NCBI RefSeq assembly: GCF_008634025.1
Contig: NZ_PDCM01000001.1
Span: 248,001-312,000, forward strand
Direction: 5' to 3'
Length of the DNA stretch: 64,000 nucleotides
Origin: Streptomyces albofaciens JCM 4342
GTDB taxonomy: Bacteria > Actinomycetota > Actinomycetes > Streptomycetales > Streptomycetaceae
Notes under the pieces: model-generated
Database searches by the model: none
What the model was told of the DNA's origin: nothing
The model's input: the letters and a program-made list of their open reading frames with translations, nothing else
In this document: positions 25,458 to 34,102 of the stretch, piece by piece
How positions within the stretch are numbered: the stretch's first letter is position 1
How the letters are laid out: each line of letters opens with the position of its first letter
Position numbers and translations under genes: made by a program

Positions 25458-27164
25458 CTAGCTCTCCTGACCGGGCCTGCGCACCTCCACCGTCCGGAAC
25501 CGGTTCGCCACGAACGCGCCGTCGCACAGCGCCGCGTTCGCGGCCGGGTTGCCGCCCGAGCCGTGGAAGTCGGAGAAGGCGGCGGTCTGGTTCACGTACA
25601 CCCCGCCGGTCAGGTTCAAGGAGAGCTGCGCGCACTCCTCCAGGCACGCCTCCTCCACCAGCTTCTCCACCTCCGCCGAGGTGGTGTACGCGCCGACCGT
25701 CATCGCGCCCTTGTCGCGGGTCGTGCGCCGCAGCAGGTCCACGGCGTCCGCCGGGGAGTCGACGGCCACCGCGAAGGAGACCGGGCCGAAGCACTCCGAC
25801 AGGTAGGGCGCGTCGGCACCCGCGCCCTCCCAGAGCTTGCGCGCGCCGTCCATCTTGACCAGCACCGGCGTGCGGACCGTGGCGTCCGGGAAGTCGGGGT
25901 TGGTGACCGCGCGGGAGGGCAGGGCCACCTCGCCCAGCCCGGACGCCGCCTCGATCCGCTCCTTGACCTGCGGGTTGACGATGGCGCCGAGCAGCGCGTT
26001 GGCCCGCGCGTCGTCGCCGAGCAGCTTGTCGACCGCGGTGGCGAGGTCGGCGACCACGTCGTCGTACGACTTGGGGCCGGCGTCCGTGGAGATGCCGTCG
26101 CGGGGGATGAGGAGGTTCTGCGGGGTGGTGCACATCTGGCCGCTGTACAGGGACAGGGAGAAGGCCAGATTGCCGAGCATGCCCTTGTAGTCGTCGGTCG
26201 AGTCGATGACGACCGTGTTGACGCCGGCCTTTTCCGTGTGGACCTGCGCCTGGGGCGCGTTGGCCTCCAGCCAGTCGCCGAACTCGGTCGAGCCCGTGTA
26301 GTCGATGATGCGCACCTCGGGGCGGACCGCGAGGGTCTTGGCCAGGCCCTCGTCGGGGCGGTCCACGGCCAGGGCGACCAGGTCGGGGGAGAACCCGGCT
26401 TCGGCCAGCACCTCGCGCGCCACCCGGACGGTGAGCGCCAGCGGCAGCACGGCCCGCGGGTGCGGCTTGACCACGACCGCGTTGCCGGTGGCCAGGGAGG
26501 CGAACAGGCCCGGGTAGCCGTTCCACGTGGGGAAGGTGTTGCAGCCGATCAGCAGGGCGACGCCGCGGGGGACGGCCTTGAAGGTCTTGGTCAGCTCCAG
26601 CGGGTCGCGCTTGCCCTGCGGCTTGGACCAGGCGGCCCGGTCCGGGGTGCGGGTCTGCTCCGCGTAGGCGTAGGTGACGGCCTCCAGGCCGCGGTCCTGC
26701 GCGTGCGGCCCGCCCGCCTGGAACGCCATCATGAACGCCTGGCCGCTGGTGTGCATCACGGCCTGCGCGAACTCGTGGGTGCGCGCGCTGATCCGCGACA
26801 GGATCTCCAGGCACACCAGGGCCCGGATCTCCGGCCCGGCGTCGCGCCACGCGGGCATCGCGGCGCGCATGGCGGGCAGCAGCACGTCCGGGTCGGGGTG
26901 CGGATAGGTGATGTTCAAGGCGATGCCGTACGGCGAGACTTCGGCGCCGGTCCAGTCGTCCGTGCCGGGCTGGTCCAGGTCGAAGCGCTTGCCGCGCAGC
27001 GCCTCGAAGGCGGCCTCGCCGTCCGCCGGGGCGGTTTCGCCGTACGCCTTGGGGTGCTCGGGGTGCGGGGACCAGTACGCCCGGCTGCGGATCGCCTCCA
27101 GCGCCTGGTCGAGCGTCGTGCGGTGCTTCTCGCGCAGCTGCGCTGCGGTCAGTTCGGCGGCCAT
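25458..27164 (-). CDS. paaN: Phenylacetate degradation aldehyde dehydrogenase PaaN
   Basis: A 568-residue aldehyde dehydrogenase of the PaaN type, which oxidises the semialdehyde formed after ring opening in phenylacetate breakdown. Seen are the NAD-binding LLIGCNTFPTWNGYPG, the DYTGSTEFGDWLE loop, the catalytic Cys near residue 345 in YSGQMCTTPQNLL, and ECFGPVSFAVAVDS. The MaoC-type hydratase domain of PaaZ is absent. I chose ATG 27164 (MAAELTAAQL), with GAGGAG upstream. It diverges from paaH across a PaaR-type operator, consistent with a shared regulon. Confidence 0.92.
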   Translation of the reverse strand: MAAELTAAQLREKHRTTLDQALEAIRSRAYWSPHPEHPKAYGETAPADGEAAFEALRGKRFDLDQPGTDDWTGAEVSPYGIALNITYPHPDPDVLLPAMRAAMPAWRDAGPEIRALVCLEILSRISARTHEFAQAVMHTSGQAFMMAFQAGGPHAQDRGLEAVTYAYAEQTRTPDRAAWSKPQGKRDPLELTKTFKAVPRGVALLIGCNTFPTWNGYPGLFASLATGNAVVVKPHPRAVLPLALTVRVAREVLAEAGFSPDLVALAVDRPDEGLAKTLAVRPEVRIIDYTGSTEFGDWLEANAPQAQVHTEKAGVNTVVIDSTDDYKGMLGNLAFSLSLYSGQMCTTPQNLLIPRDGISTDAGPKSYDDVVADLATAVDKLLGDDARANALLGAIVNPQVKERIEAASGLGEVALPSRAVTNPDFPDATVRTPVLVKMDGARKLWEGAGADAPYLSECFGPVSFAVAVDSPADAVDLLRRTTRDKGAMTVGAYTTSAEVEKLVEEACLEECAQLSLNLTGGVYVNQTAAFSDFHGSGGNPAANAALCDGAFVANRFRTVEVRRPGQES

Positions 27165-27314
27165 CGAAGACCAACTCCTCGTCGGGCGGCTCTGGGGCCT
27201 GCCGTCACGGGTCACCCGCCCCGCGGGCGCGGACGCCACACCGGGGAAGCGACGCCACTTCACGGACAGGCCCGAGGACAGGGCTGGGAACACATTCGGC
27301 GACGGGGCTAGAGT

Positions 27315-27330
27315 AACCGAACGATCGGTC
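27315..27330. promoter_or_regulatory. PaaR-type TetR operator between paaN and paaH
   Basis: ACCGAACGATCGGT at 27316-27329 is the exact counterpart of the paaA site. It lies in the 222-bp gap between divergent paaN and paaH and could control both. Confidence 0.8.
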
Positions 27331-27353
27331 GGGGCAAGAGGGTCCGGCGAACC

Positions 27354-27362
27354 TGTGGACAA
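27354..27362. promoter_or_regulatory. DnaA-box-like element upstream of paaH
   Basis: TGTGGACAA is the complement of TTGTCCACA, the favoured Streptomyces DnaA box. It lies 24 bp after the operator and 24 bp before the paaH start, within CCTGTGGACAACTC. Confidence 0.55.
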
Positions 27363-27386
27363 CTCCGTCGGGGAGGATCAGCCGTC

Positions 27387-28907
27387 ATGACAGCCATCGA
27401 AGCGGGACGCACCGTCGCGGTCGTCGGCACGGGCACCATGGGCCAGGGAATCGCGCAGGTCGCGCTGGTCGCGGGTCACCCCGTCCGGCTCTACGACGCG
27501 CTGCCGGGCCGGGCCGCCGAGGCCGCCGAGTCGATCGGGCGGCGTCTGGACCGGATGGTGGAGAAGGGCAAGCTGCCGCCCGCGGAGCTCGAAGCGGCCC
27601 GCGCGCGCCTCCTGCCCGCCACCGCACTCCCCGAACTTGCCGATGTCGCACTCGTCGTCGAGGCGGTCGTGGAGGAACTGGGCGTCAAGCAGGAGCTGTT
27701 CGCCGCTCTGGAGGACGTGGTATCCGAGGACTGCCTCCTGGCCACCAACACCTCGTCCCTGTCCGTCACGGCCGTCGCGGGCGCCCTGCGCCGCCCCGGG
27801 CGCTTCGTCGGCCTGCATTTCTTCAACCCGGCGCCGCTGCTCCCCCTGGTCGAGGTGGTCAGCGGCTTCGCGACGGACGAGGCGGCGGCCACCACCGCGT
27901 ACGAGACGGCCGCGGCCTGGGGCAAGTCCCCCGTACGCAGCGCCGACACCCCCGGATTCATCGTCAACCGCATCGCCCGCCCCTTCTACGCGGAGGCACT
28001 GCGCGTCTACGAGGAACGGGCCGCGGACCCGGCCACCATCGACGCCGTGCTGCGCGGGTCCGGCGGCTTCCGTATGGGGCCGTTCGAGCTGATGGACCTC
28101 ATCGGACAGGACGTGAACGAGGCCGTCACGCGCTCGGTGTGGGAGGGCTTCTTCCGCGACCCCAAGTTCACGCCCTCACTGGCGCAGCGGCGCCTGGTGG
28201 AGGCCGGTCTGCTGGGGCGCAAGGCGGGGCGGGGCTGGTACGACTACGCCGAGGACGCCGCCGAGCAGCTGCCGCACACCGCGGAGCCCTGCCCGGCGCC
28301 GGCCGCGGTGGCGGTCCACACCCAGCTCGCCGGGCCGGCCACCGCCCTCCAGGAGCTGATCGAGGAGGCCGGCATCAAGGTCACCCGGGAGCGCGCGCCG
28401 GGGGAGCACGAGGGCTGCATCCGGCTGCCGGGCGGCGCGCGCCTGGCCCTGACCGACGGCCAGCCCGCCACGGGCGACCTGTCAGGCCCCACGATCCGCT
28501 TCGACCTGGCGCTGGACTACCGGGCCGCGACCCGTATCGCCCTCGCGCCCGGCGCGGAGGTGTCGTCCCAGGACGTGCGGGAGGCGGTGGGGCTCTTCCA
28601 GGCGCTCGGCAAGGCGGTCAGCGTCGTCGAGGACGTACCGGGCCTGATCGTCGCCCGTACGGTCGCGATGATCGTGGACTTCGCCGCGGACGCCGAGGCG
28701 CGCGGGGTGGCGAGCCGCGAGGACATCGACACGGCCATGCGGCTGGGCGTGAACTACCCCGGCGGCCCCTCGGAGTGGGCCGCGGACATCGGCCGCCACT
28801 GGTTGTGGCACCTGCTGGACAGCATGCACCACCAGTACGCCGGCGGACGCTACGCGCCGTCCTGGGCCCTGCGCCGCAGTTTGATGCCGAACCGCCGGAT
28901 GCTCTAA
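27387..28907 (+). CDS. paaH: 3-hydroxyacyl-CoA dehydrogenase PaaH
   Basis: A 506-residue NAD-dependent dehydrogenase that oxidises 3-hydroxyadipyl-CoA in the lower phenylacetate pathway. The Rossmann motif VAVVGTGTMGQGIAQVAL is at the N-terminus, followed by TNTSSLSVTAVA, the catalytic-His segment GLHFFNPAPLLPLVEVV, and TPGFIVNRIARPF. A second 3HCDH C-terminal domain (about 400-500, VPGLIVARTVAMIVDFAADA) makes the long form typical of PaaH. The TetR gene starts 2 bp after its stop, so they form one operon. An operator lies upstream. Confidence 0.93.
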   Translation: MTAIEAGRTVAVVGTGTMGQGIAQVALVAGHPVRLYDALPGRAAEAAESIGRRLDRMVEKGKLPPAELEAARARLLPATALPELADVALVVEAVVEELGVKQELFAALEDVVSEDCLLATNTSSLSVTAVAGALRRPGRFVGLHFFNPAPLLPLVEVVSGFATDEAAATTAYETAAAWGKSPVRSADTPGFIVNRIARPFYAEALRVYEERAADPATIDAVLRGSGGFRMGPFELMDLIGQDVNEAVTRSVWEGFFRDPKFTPSLAQRRLVEAGLLGRKAGRGWYDYAEDAAEQLPHTAEPCPAPAAVAVHTQLAGPATALQELIEEAGIKVTRERAPGEHEGCIRLPGGARLALTDGQPATGDLSGPTIRFDLALDYRAATRIALAPGAEVSSQDVREAVGLFQALGKAVSVVEDVPGLIVARTVAMIVDFAADAEARGVASREDIDTAMRLGVNYPGGPSEWAADIGRHWLWHLLDSMHHQYAGGRYAPSWALRRSLMPNRRML

Positions 28908-28909
28908 TC

Positions 28910-29497
28910 ATGACCATGGCCAAGCGCGACACCTACACGCCCGATTCGCTGCTGGCGGTCGCCGTCGCGGTGTTCAACGAGCGCGGATACGACGGCACCT
29001 CCATGGAGCACCTCTCCCGGGCGGCCGGCATCTCCAAGTCCTCGATCTACCACCACGTGCGCAGCAAGGAAGAGCTGCTGCACCGTGCCATAAGCCGGGC
29101 GCTGGACGGGCTGTTCGGGGTCCTCCAGGAGCCCGGGGCGTGTACGGGGCGGGCCATCGAGCGCCTGGAGTACGTGGCCAGGCGCGAGACCGAGGTCCTC
29201 ATGGAGGAGCTGCCGTACGTGACCCTGCTGCTGCGGGTGCGCGGCAACACGGACACGGAGCGCTGGGCCATGGAGCGCCGGCGGGAGTTCGACGGCCAGG
29301 TCACCGAGCTGCTCAAGCAGGCGGCGGCTGACGGCGACCTGCGCCCGGACGTGGATGTCCGGCTGGCGACCCGGCTGCTCTTCGGCATGATCAACTCCAT
29401 TGTGGAGTGGTACCGGCCGGGCCGGGGCGGCGCGGCGACCAGTGAGGAGGTCGCGGAGGCCGTGGTGCGCACGGCCTTCGCGGGACTGCGGAAGTAG
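28910..29497 (+). CDS. paaR: TetR family regulator, candidate PaaR
   Basis: A 195-residue repressor. The HTH lies at about 12-58 (LLAVAVAVFNERGYDGTSME, AAGISKSSIYHHVRSKEEL). The C-terminal domain is of the TetR_C type seen in PaaR and KstR2 proteins (LLFGMINSIVEWYRPG). The ATG at 28910 starts 2 bp after paaH; a second ATG at 28916 is possible. Being in the paa cluster, with identical TetR-type palindromes before paaA and paaH, makes it the likely phenylacetyl-CoA-responsive repressor. The name is inferred from context and not from a search. Confidence 0.85.
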   Translation: MTMAKRDTYTPDSLLAVAVAVFNERGYDGTSMEHLSRAAGISKSSIYHHVRSKEELLHRAISRALDGLFGVLQEPGACTGRAIERLEYVARRETEVLMEELPYVTLLLRVRGNTDTERWAMERRREFDGQVTELLKQAAADGDLRPDVDVRLATRLLFGMINSIVEWYRPGRGGAATSEEVAEAVVRTAFAGLRK

Positions 29498-29536
29498 CCG
29501 CGGCGGCGGGCGCGCCGCACCCGTCGCCGGTGCGTC

Positions 29537-30028
29537 CTAGCCCTGCTCCGCCCCCAGGTCGGTTTCCTCGAAGACGAGCAGGGTGCGGGTGCTCAGCACC
29601 TCCGGTATCGACTGGATACGGGTGAGGACCAGCTCCCGCAGCTCCTGGTTGTCCTTGGTGTGCACCAGCAGCAGGACATCGAAATCGCCGCTGACCAGCG
29701 CGATGTGCGCGGCCCCCGGAAGCGCGGTGAGCTGGGCGCGCACCGTGCGCCAGGAGTTCTGCACGATCTTCAGCGTCACATACGCGGAAGCGCCCTGACC
29801 GGCGCGTTCCTGGTCGATACGGGCGCTGAAACCGCGGATCACACCGTCGTCGATTAAGCGGTTGATCCGCGCGTAGGCGTTGGCGCGCGAGACGTGTACG
29901 CGCTCGGCGACGGAGCGTATCGAGGCCCGCCCGTCGGTCTGGAGCATGCTCAGGATCGCGCGGTCGATGGTGTCCAAGGGGCGCGCGGGGCGGTTCCCTC
30001 CATTACTGGCCATCTGTTCGTCCGGCAT
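29537..30028 (-). CDS. bkdR: AsnC/Lrp family regulator (BkdR-like)
   Basis: A 163-residue feast/famine regulator. The HTH is at about residues 20-65 (LDTIDRAILSMLQTDGRASI, VSRANAYARINRLIDDGVI) and the RAM ligand domain follows (GASAYVTLKIVQNSWRTVRA, VSGDFDVLLLVHTKDNQELR). It diverges from bkdA, the usual place of BkdR in Streptomyces. Branched-chain amino acids or their keto acids are likely effectors. It converges on the TetR gene with a 39-bp gap. Confidence 0.88.
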   Translation of the reverse strand: MPDEQMASNGGNRPARPLDTIDRAILSMLQTDGRASIRSVAERVHVSRANAYARINRLIDDGVIRGFSARIDQERAGQGASAYVTLKIVQNSWRTVRAQLTALPGAAHIALVSGDFDVLLLVHTKDNQELRELVLTRIQSIPEVLSTRTLLVFEETDLGAEQG

Positions 30029-30073
30029 ACCGGCTCGCCTCCCCTTGGTGGACGCTCTGTCCTCATCTCAGGC

Positions 30074-30095
30074 TGTGGAGAACCGATTGTCCACA
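30074..30095. promoter_or_regulatory. Inverted pair of DnaA-box-like elements in the bkdR-bkdA gap
   Basis: TGTGGAGAA (30074-30082) and TTGTCCACA (30087-30095) form an inverted repeat. The second is a perfect Streptomyces-type DnaA box. ACCGATTGT (30083-30091) overlaps it and equals one side of the palindrome at 30130. Confidence 0.55.
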
Positions 30096-30129
30096 GGCTG
30101 AGCCCGCCTGTAGCCAAAATGTGCCGACG

Positions 30130-30143
30130 ACCGAACAATCGGT
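30130..30143. promoter_or_regulatory. Third PaaR-type operator, upstream of the first bkd operon
   Basis: ACCGAACAATCGGT differs from the two paa sites by one base and keeps both ACCGA/TCGGT arms. It lies 112 bp upstream of the bkdA start. Confidence 0.65.
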
Positions 30144-30255
30144 AGGTACGGGCCGCCGCCCGTCCCATGGCATTGCTTACCCGTCCGTCGTCCTTCACCG
30201 CCCTCGGCGGGGCGCTCGGCGTCACTCTTTCCGAAGTTCCAAGGAGGTGCTCGTC

Positions 30256-31452
30256 ATGACGGTCCTTGAGCAGCGCGGCAGCAGCCGGAACGAGAGCCAC
30301 TGGCCCGCTCCGCCGCCCGCCTGGCGCCCTCGCGTCGATCCCGCGCCCCTCCTGCCCGACGCGGAGCCGTACCGCCTGCTGGGCACGGACGCCGCCGCCC
30401 GGGTCGAGTCCGGGCTGCTGACGGAGCTGTACGGGCACCTGGTGCGCGGCCGCCGCTACAACGCCCAGGCCACGGCGCTGACCCGGCAGGGCAGGCTGGC
30501 GGTGTATCCGTCGTCCACCGGCCAGGAGGCGTGCCAGGTGGCCGCCGCGCTGGTGCTGGAGGAGCGGGACTGGCTCTTCCCCAGTTACCGGGACACCCTC
30601 GCCGCCGTGGCCCGCGGGCTCGACCCCGTGCAGGCCCTCACCCTGCTGAGGGGCGACTGGCACACGGGATACGACCCGCGCGAGCACCGCGTCGCCCCCC
30701 TGTGCACGCCGCTGGCCACCCAGCTCCCGCACGCGGTCGGCCTCGCGCACGCCGCGCGCCTGAAGGGTGACGACGTGGTCGCGCTGGCCATGGTCGGTGA
30801 CGGCGGCACGAGCGAGGGCGACTTCCACGAGGCGCTGAACTTCGCCGCGGTGTGGCAGGCCCCGGTGGTCTTCCTGGTGCAGAACAACGGCTTCGCGATC
30901 TCCGTGCCGCTGGCCAAGCAGACGGCCGCGCCGTCCCTCGCCCACAAGGCGGTCGGATACGGCATGCCCGGCCGCCTGGTGGACGGCAACGACGCGCCCG
31001 CGCTGCACCAGGTCCTCTCCGAGGCGGTGGAGCGGGCCCGCCGGGGCGGCGGCCCGACGCTGGTCGAGGCGATCACGTACCGCGTCGAGGCGCACACCAA
31101 CGCCGACGACGCCACGCGCTACCGCACCGAGGACGAGGTCGAGCAGTGGCGCGGGCACGACCCGATAGCCCTGGTGGAGCGCGAGCTGTCGGAGCGCGGC
31201 CTGCTCACCGACGCGTTCGCGCAGCAGGTGCGGGACGGCGCCGAGGAGCTGGCCGCGGGCCTGCGCGACCGGATGAACCAGGACCCCGCACTGGACCCGA
31301 TGGACCTGTTTGCACACGTCTACGCGGAGCCCACCGCCCAGTTGCGGGAGCAGGAGGCGCAGCTGCGGGCCGAGCTGGCGGCGGAGGCCGAGGACGAGGC
31401 GTCACGGGGCCGCGGGGCGGCGCACGACACGACGGGGAAGGAACGGCCATGA
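30256..31452 (+). CDS. bkdA: Branched-chain 2-oxoacid dehydrogenase E1 alpha (first copy)
   Basis: A 398-residue thiamine-diphosphate E1 alpha subunit. Seen are RRYNAQATALTRQGRL, the substrate/ThDP region YPSSTGQEACQVAAALVLEE, the Mg-ThDP motif starting GDGGTSEGD and ending in VFLVQNN, and the loop HTNADDATRYRTEDE. AAGGAGG lies 8 nt upstream of ATG 30256. Its stop overlaps the bkdB start (ATGA). The complex makes isobutyryl-, isovaleryl- and 2-methylbutyryl-CoA, which supply branched fatty-acid and polyketide starters. No E3 gene is present in the operon. Confidence 0.94.
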   Translation: MTVLEQRGSSRNESHWPAPPPAWRPRVDPAPLLPDAEPYRLLGTDAAARVESGLLTELYGHLVRGRRYNAQATALTRQGRLAVYPSSTGQEACQVAAALVLEERDWLFPSYRDTLAAVARGLDPVQALTLLRGDWHTGYDPREHRVAPLCTPLATQLPHAVGLAHAARLKGDDVVALAMVGDGGTSEGDFHEALNFAAVWQAPVVFLVQNNGFAISVPLAKQTAAPSLAHKAVGYGMPGRLVDGNDAPALHQVLSEAVERARRGGGPTLVEAITYRVEAHTNADDATRYRTEDEVEQWRGHDPIALVERELSERGLLTDAFAQQVRDGAEELAAGLRDRMNQDPALDPMDLFAHVYAEPTAQLREQEAQLRAELAAEAEDEASRGRGAAHDTTGKERP

Positions 31453-32483
31453 CCGCGACCGCAACGGAGGCCGGGCGCAAGCCCGTCAGCATGGCGCAAG
31501 CCCTGAACCGGGCCTTGCGCGACGCAATGGCCGACGACCCGGCCGTCCATGTGATGGGCGAGGACGTGGGCGAGCTGGGCGGGGTCTTCCGGATCACCGA
31601 CGGCCTGGTGAAGGAGTTCGGCGAGGAGCGCTGCGGCGACACGCCGCTCGCCGAGGCGGGCATCCTCGGCACCGCGGTCGGCATGGCCATGTACGGGCTG
31701 CGGCCGGTCGTGGAGATGCAGTTCGACGCCTTCGCGTACCCCGGTTTCGAGCAGCTGATCAGCCATGTCGCGCGGATGCGCAACCGCACCCGGGGCGCCA
31801 TGCCGCTGCCGCTGACCATCCGCGTCCCCTACGGGGGCGGCATCGGCGGCGTGGAGCACCACAGCGACTCCTCCGAGGCGTACTACCTGGCCACTCCGGG
31901 GCTCCAGGTCGTCACCCCGGCCACGGTCGCCGACGCGTACGGGCTGCTGCGCGCCGCCATCGCCTCCGACGACCCGGTGGCCTTCCTGGAGCCGAAGCGG
32001 CTCTACTGGTCGCGGGCCGACTGGTCCCCCGACGCACCGGCGCCGGTGGCCCCGCTGGGCCGCGCGGAGATCCGGCGGCCGGGCAGCGGCGCCACACTGA
32101 TCACGTACGGGCCGTCGCTGCCGGTCTGCATGGAGGCCGCCGAGGCGGCCACGGCGGAAGGCTGGGACCTGGAGGTCGTCGATCTCCGCTCGCTGCAGCC
32201 GTTCGACGACGCGACCGTCTGCGCCTCGGTCCGGCGGACGGGCCGCGCGGTCGTGGTCCACGAGGCCAGCGGCTTCGGCGGCCCCGGCGGGGAGATAGCC
32301 GCGCGGGTCACGGAGCGCTGCTTCCACTACCTGGAGGCGCCGGTGCTGCGGGTCGCGGGCTTCGACATCCCGTATCCGCCGCCGATGCTGGAGCGCCACC
32401 ACCTGCCCGGGGTGGACCGCATCCTGGACACCGTCGGCCGTCTCCAGTGGGAGGCGGACCGGACCGAGGGGAGCGGTGACTGA
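31449..32483 (+). CDS. bkdB: Branched-chain 2-oxoacid dehydrogenase E1 beta (first copy)
   Basis: A 344-residue E1 beta subunit. Typical motifs are VHVMGEDVGELGGVFRITDG, DTPLAEAGILGTAVGMAMYG, PLTIRVPYGGGIGGVEHHSD and VVHEASGFGGPGGEIAARV. The ATG overlaps the bkdA stop by four bases, and its own stop overlaps the bkdC ATG (TGATG). It forms the E1 heterotetramer with BkdA. Length is normal. Confidence 0.95.
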   Translation: MTATATEAGRKPVSMAQALNRALRDAMADDPAVHVMGEDVGELGGVFRITDGLVKEFGEERCGDTPLAEAGILGTAVGMAMYGLRPVVEMQFDAFAYPGFEQLISHVARMRNRTRGAMPLPLTIRVPYGGGIGGVEHHSDSSEAYYLATPGLQVVTPATVADAYGLLRAAIASDDPVAFLEPKRLYWSRADWSPDAPAPVAPLGRAEIRRPGSGATLITYGPSLPVCMEAAEAATAEGWDLEVVDLRSLQPFDDATVCASVRRTGRAVVVHEASGFGGPGGEIAARVTERCFHYLEAPVLRVAGFDIPYPPPMLERHHLPGVDRILDTVGRLQWEADRTEGSGD

Positions 32484-34057
32484 TGGCCGAGGTCCGTGAG
32501 TTCACACTGCCCGATCTCGGAGAGGGCCTTACCGAGGCGACGGTCGTGCGGTGGCTGGTCGAGGTCGGCGAGGTGGTCGCCGTGGACCAGCCGGTGGTCG
32601 AGGTGGAGACCGCGAAGGCGCTGGTGGACGTGCCGTGCCCGTACGGCGGCGTGGTCACCGCGCGGTACGGCGACGAGGGCACCGAACTGCCCGTCGGATC
32701 GCCGCTGCTGACGGTGGCGGTCGGATCCACCGCACCGGCCGGACAGGAAACGGGAGGTGACCGGGCGCCCGAGGAGGGGACGGGCGACACGGACGCCGCG
32801 ACCGGCGGGCCCGGGGAGGCCGGTGGGGCTGGAGAGGCTGGTGTGGCTGGAGAGGCCGGCGGGGCCGGGAAGGCAGGCGGCACCAAGGCCGGCGGAGCGG
32901 CCGAGGGCTCAGGGAACGTACTCGTCGGATACGGCACCAGCGCCGCGTCCGCGCGCCGTCGGCGGGTCCGGCCGACGGCGGGTGCCGGGGCGGCGGACGC
33001 CGGGGCGGCGGGTGCCGGGGCGGCGGGTGCCGGGGCGGTGGAGCCAGCGCGCCGGCAGGCCGCGCTCGAAGGCCCGGTGCCGGTCATTTCTCCGCTGGTG
33101 CGGCGGCTGGCACGGGAACACGGCCTGGACCTGCGGGAGATACGGGGCTCGGGCCCGGAGGGGCTGGTCCTGCGCACGGACGTGGAACGTGCGGTGCGCG
33201 CACGGAGCGCGGCGGGGGCCGGTGCGGCAGCACCTGGCGTGACCGGCGCACCTGCCGCGACCGGCACCGCTGGAGCCACCGGAGCCACCGGAGCCCCCGG
33301 GGCCCCCGGATCGTCCGGCGTGACCGGTGCGGAGAGCGGAACGGCGGCGTACGAAGGTCTTCCCGGCGAGGCCGAGCGGATACCTCTGCGGGGCATGCGC
33401 GGGGCCGCGGCCGAGAAGTTCCGGCGCAGCCGTCAGGAGATCCCCGACGCGACGTGCTGGGTGGACGCCGACGCGACCGAACTGCTCGCGGCCCGGCGGG
33501 AGATGAACGCCGTCGGCGGCGCCAAGGTGTCGCTGCTCGCGCTGCTGGCCCGTGTCTGTACGGCGGCGCTCGCGCGGTATCCACAGCTCAACGCGACCGT
33601 CGACACGGCGGCCAACGAGATCGTGCGGCTGCCCGCCGTCCACCTGGGCTTCGCGGCGCAGACCGACCGCGGGCTGGTGGTGCCGGTCGTACGGGACGCC
33701 CACCGCCGTACGGCCGAGGGGCTGACCGCCGAGATGGCCCGGCTCACCGAGGCCGCGCGGGCCGGTTCGCTCGGCCTCGCCGAGCTGACCCACGGCACCT
33801 TCACGCTCAACAACTACGGCGTCTTCGGCGTCGACGGCTCCACGCCGATCATCAACCACCCCGAGGCGGCCATGCTGGGCGTGGGCCGAATAGCGGCGAA
33901 GCCCTGGGTCCACGAGGGGGAGTTGGCCATACGCCAGGTCGTGCAGCTGTCGCTCACCTTCGACCACCGGGTGTGCGACGGCGGTACCGCGGGCGGGTTC
34001 CTGCGGTTCGTGGCGGACTGCGTGGAGCGGCCGGCGGTGTTGTTGCGCACGTTGTGA
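32483..34057 (+). CDS. bkdC: Branched-chain 2-oxoacid dehydrogenase E2 (first copy)
   Basis: A 524-residue dihydrolipoamide acyltransferase. Order: one lipoyl domain (about 3-80) with the lipoylated Lys in VETAKALVDVP; a long Gly/Ala/Glu-rich linker (about 90-190) with repeated GAGAAGAG-like units; the E1/E3-binding domain at about 200-235 (PLVRRLAREHGLDLREIRGS); a second Ala/Gly/Thr linker; and the catalytic domain ending with FDHRVCDGG, whose His and Asp are the active site. The linkers are longer and more repetitive than in the second copy at 51468. Confidence 0.94.
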   Translation: MAEVREFTLPDLGEGLTEATVVRWLVEVGEVVAVDQPVVEVETAKALVDVPCPYGGVVTARYGDEGTELPVGSPLLTVAVGSTAPAGQETGGDRAPEEGTGDTDAATGGPGEAGGAGEAGVAGEAGGAGKAGGTKAGGAAEGSGNVLVGYGTSAASARRRRVRPTAGAGAADAGAAGAGAAGAGAVEPARRQAALEGPVPVISPLVRRLAREHGLDLREIRGSGPEGLVLRTDVERAVRARSAAGAGAAAPGVTGAPAATGTAGATGATGAPGAPGSSGVTGAESGTAAYEGLPGEAERIPLRGMRGAAAEKFRRSRQEIPDATCWVDADATELLAARREMNAVGGAKVSLLALLARVCTAALARYPQLNATVDTAANEIVRLPAVHLGFAAQTDRGLVVPVVRDAHRRTAEGLTAEMARLTEAARAGSLGLAELTHGTFTLNNYGVFGVDGSTPIINHPEAAMLGVGRIAAKPWVHEGELAIRQVVQLSLTFDHRVCDGGTAGGFLRFVADCVERPAVLLRTL

Positions 34058-34102
34058 GCGGTCCCGGTCGGTGACCGGGGCGGTCCCGGCGATACTCGTG
34101 GG

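Noticed and set aside
25458..27164. PaaZ bifunctional enzyme
   Set aside because: At 568 residues there is no room for the C-terminal hydratase domain; the layout fits PaaN.
33593..33601. DnaA box GTATCCACA
   Set aside because: It lies within the bkdC coding sequence and mismatches the favoured first positions, so it is likely chance.
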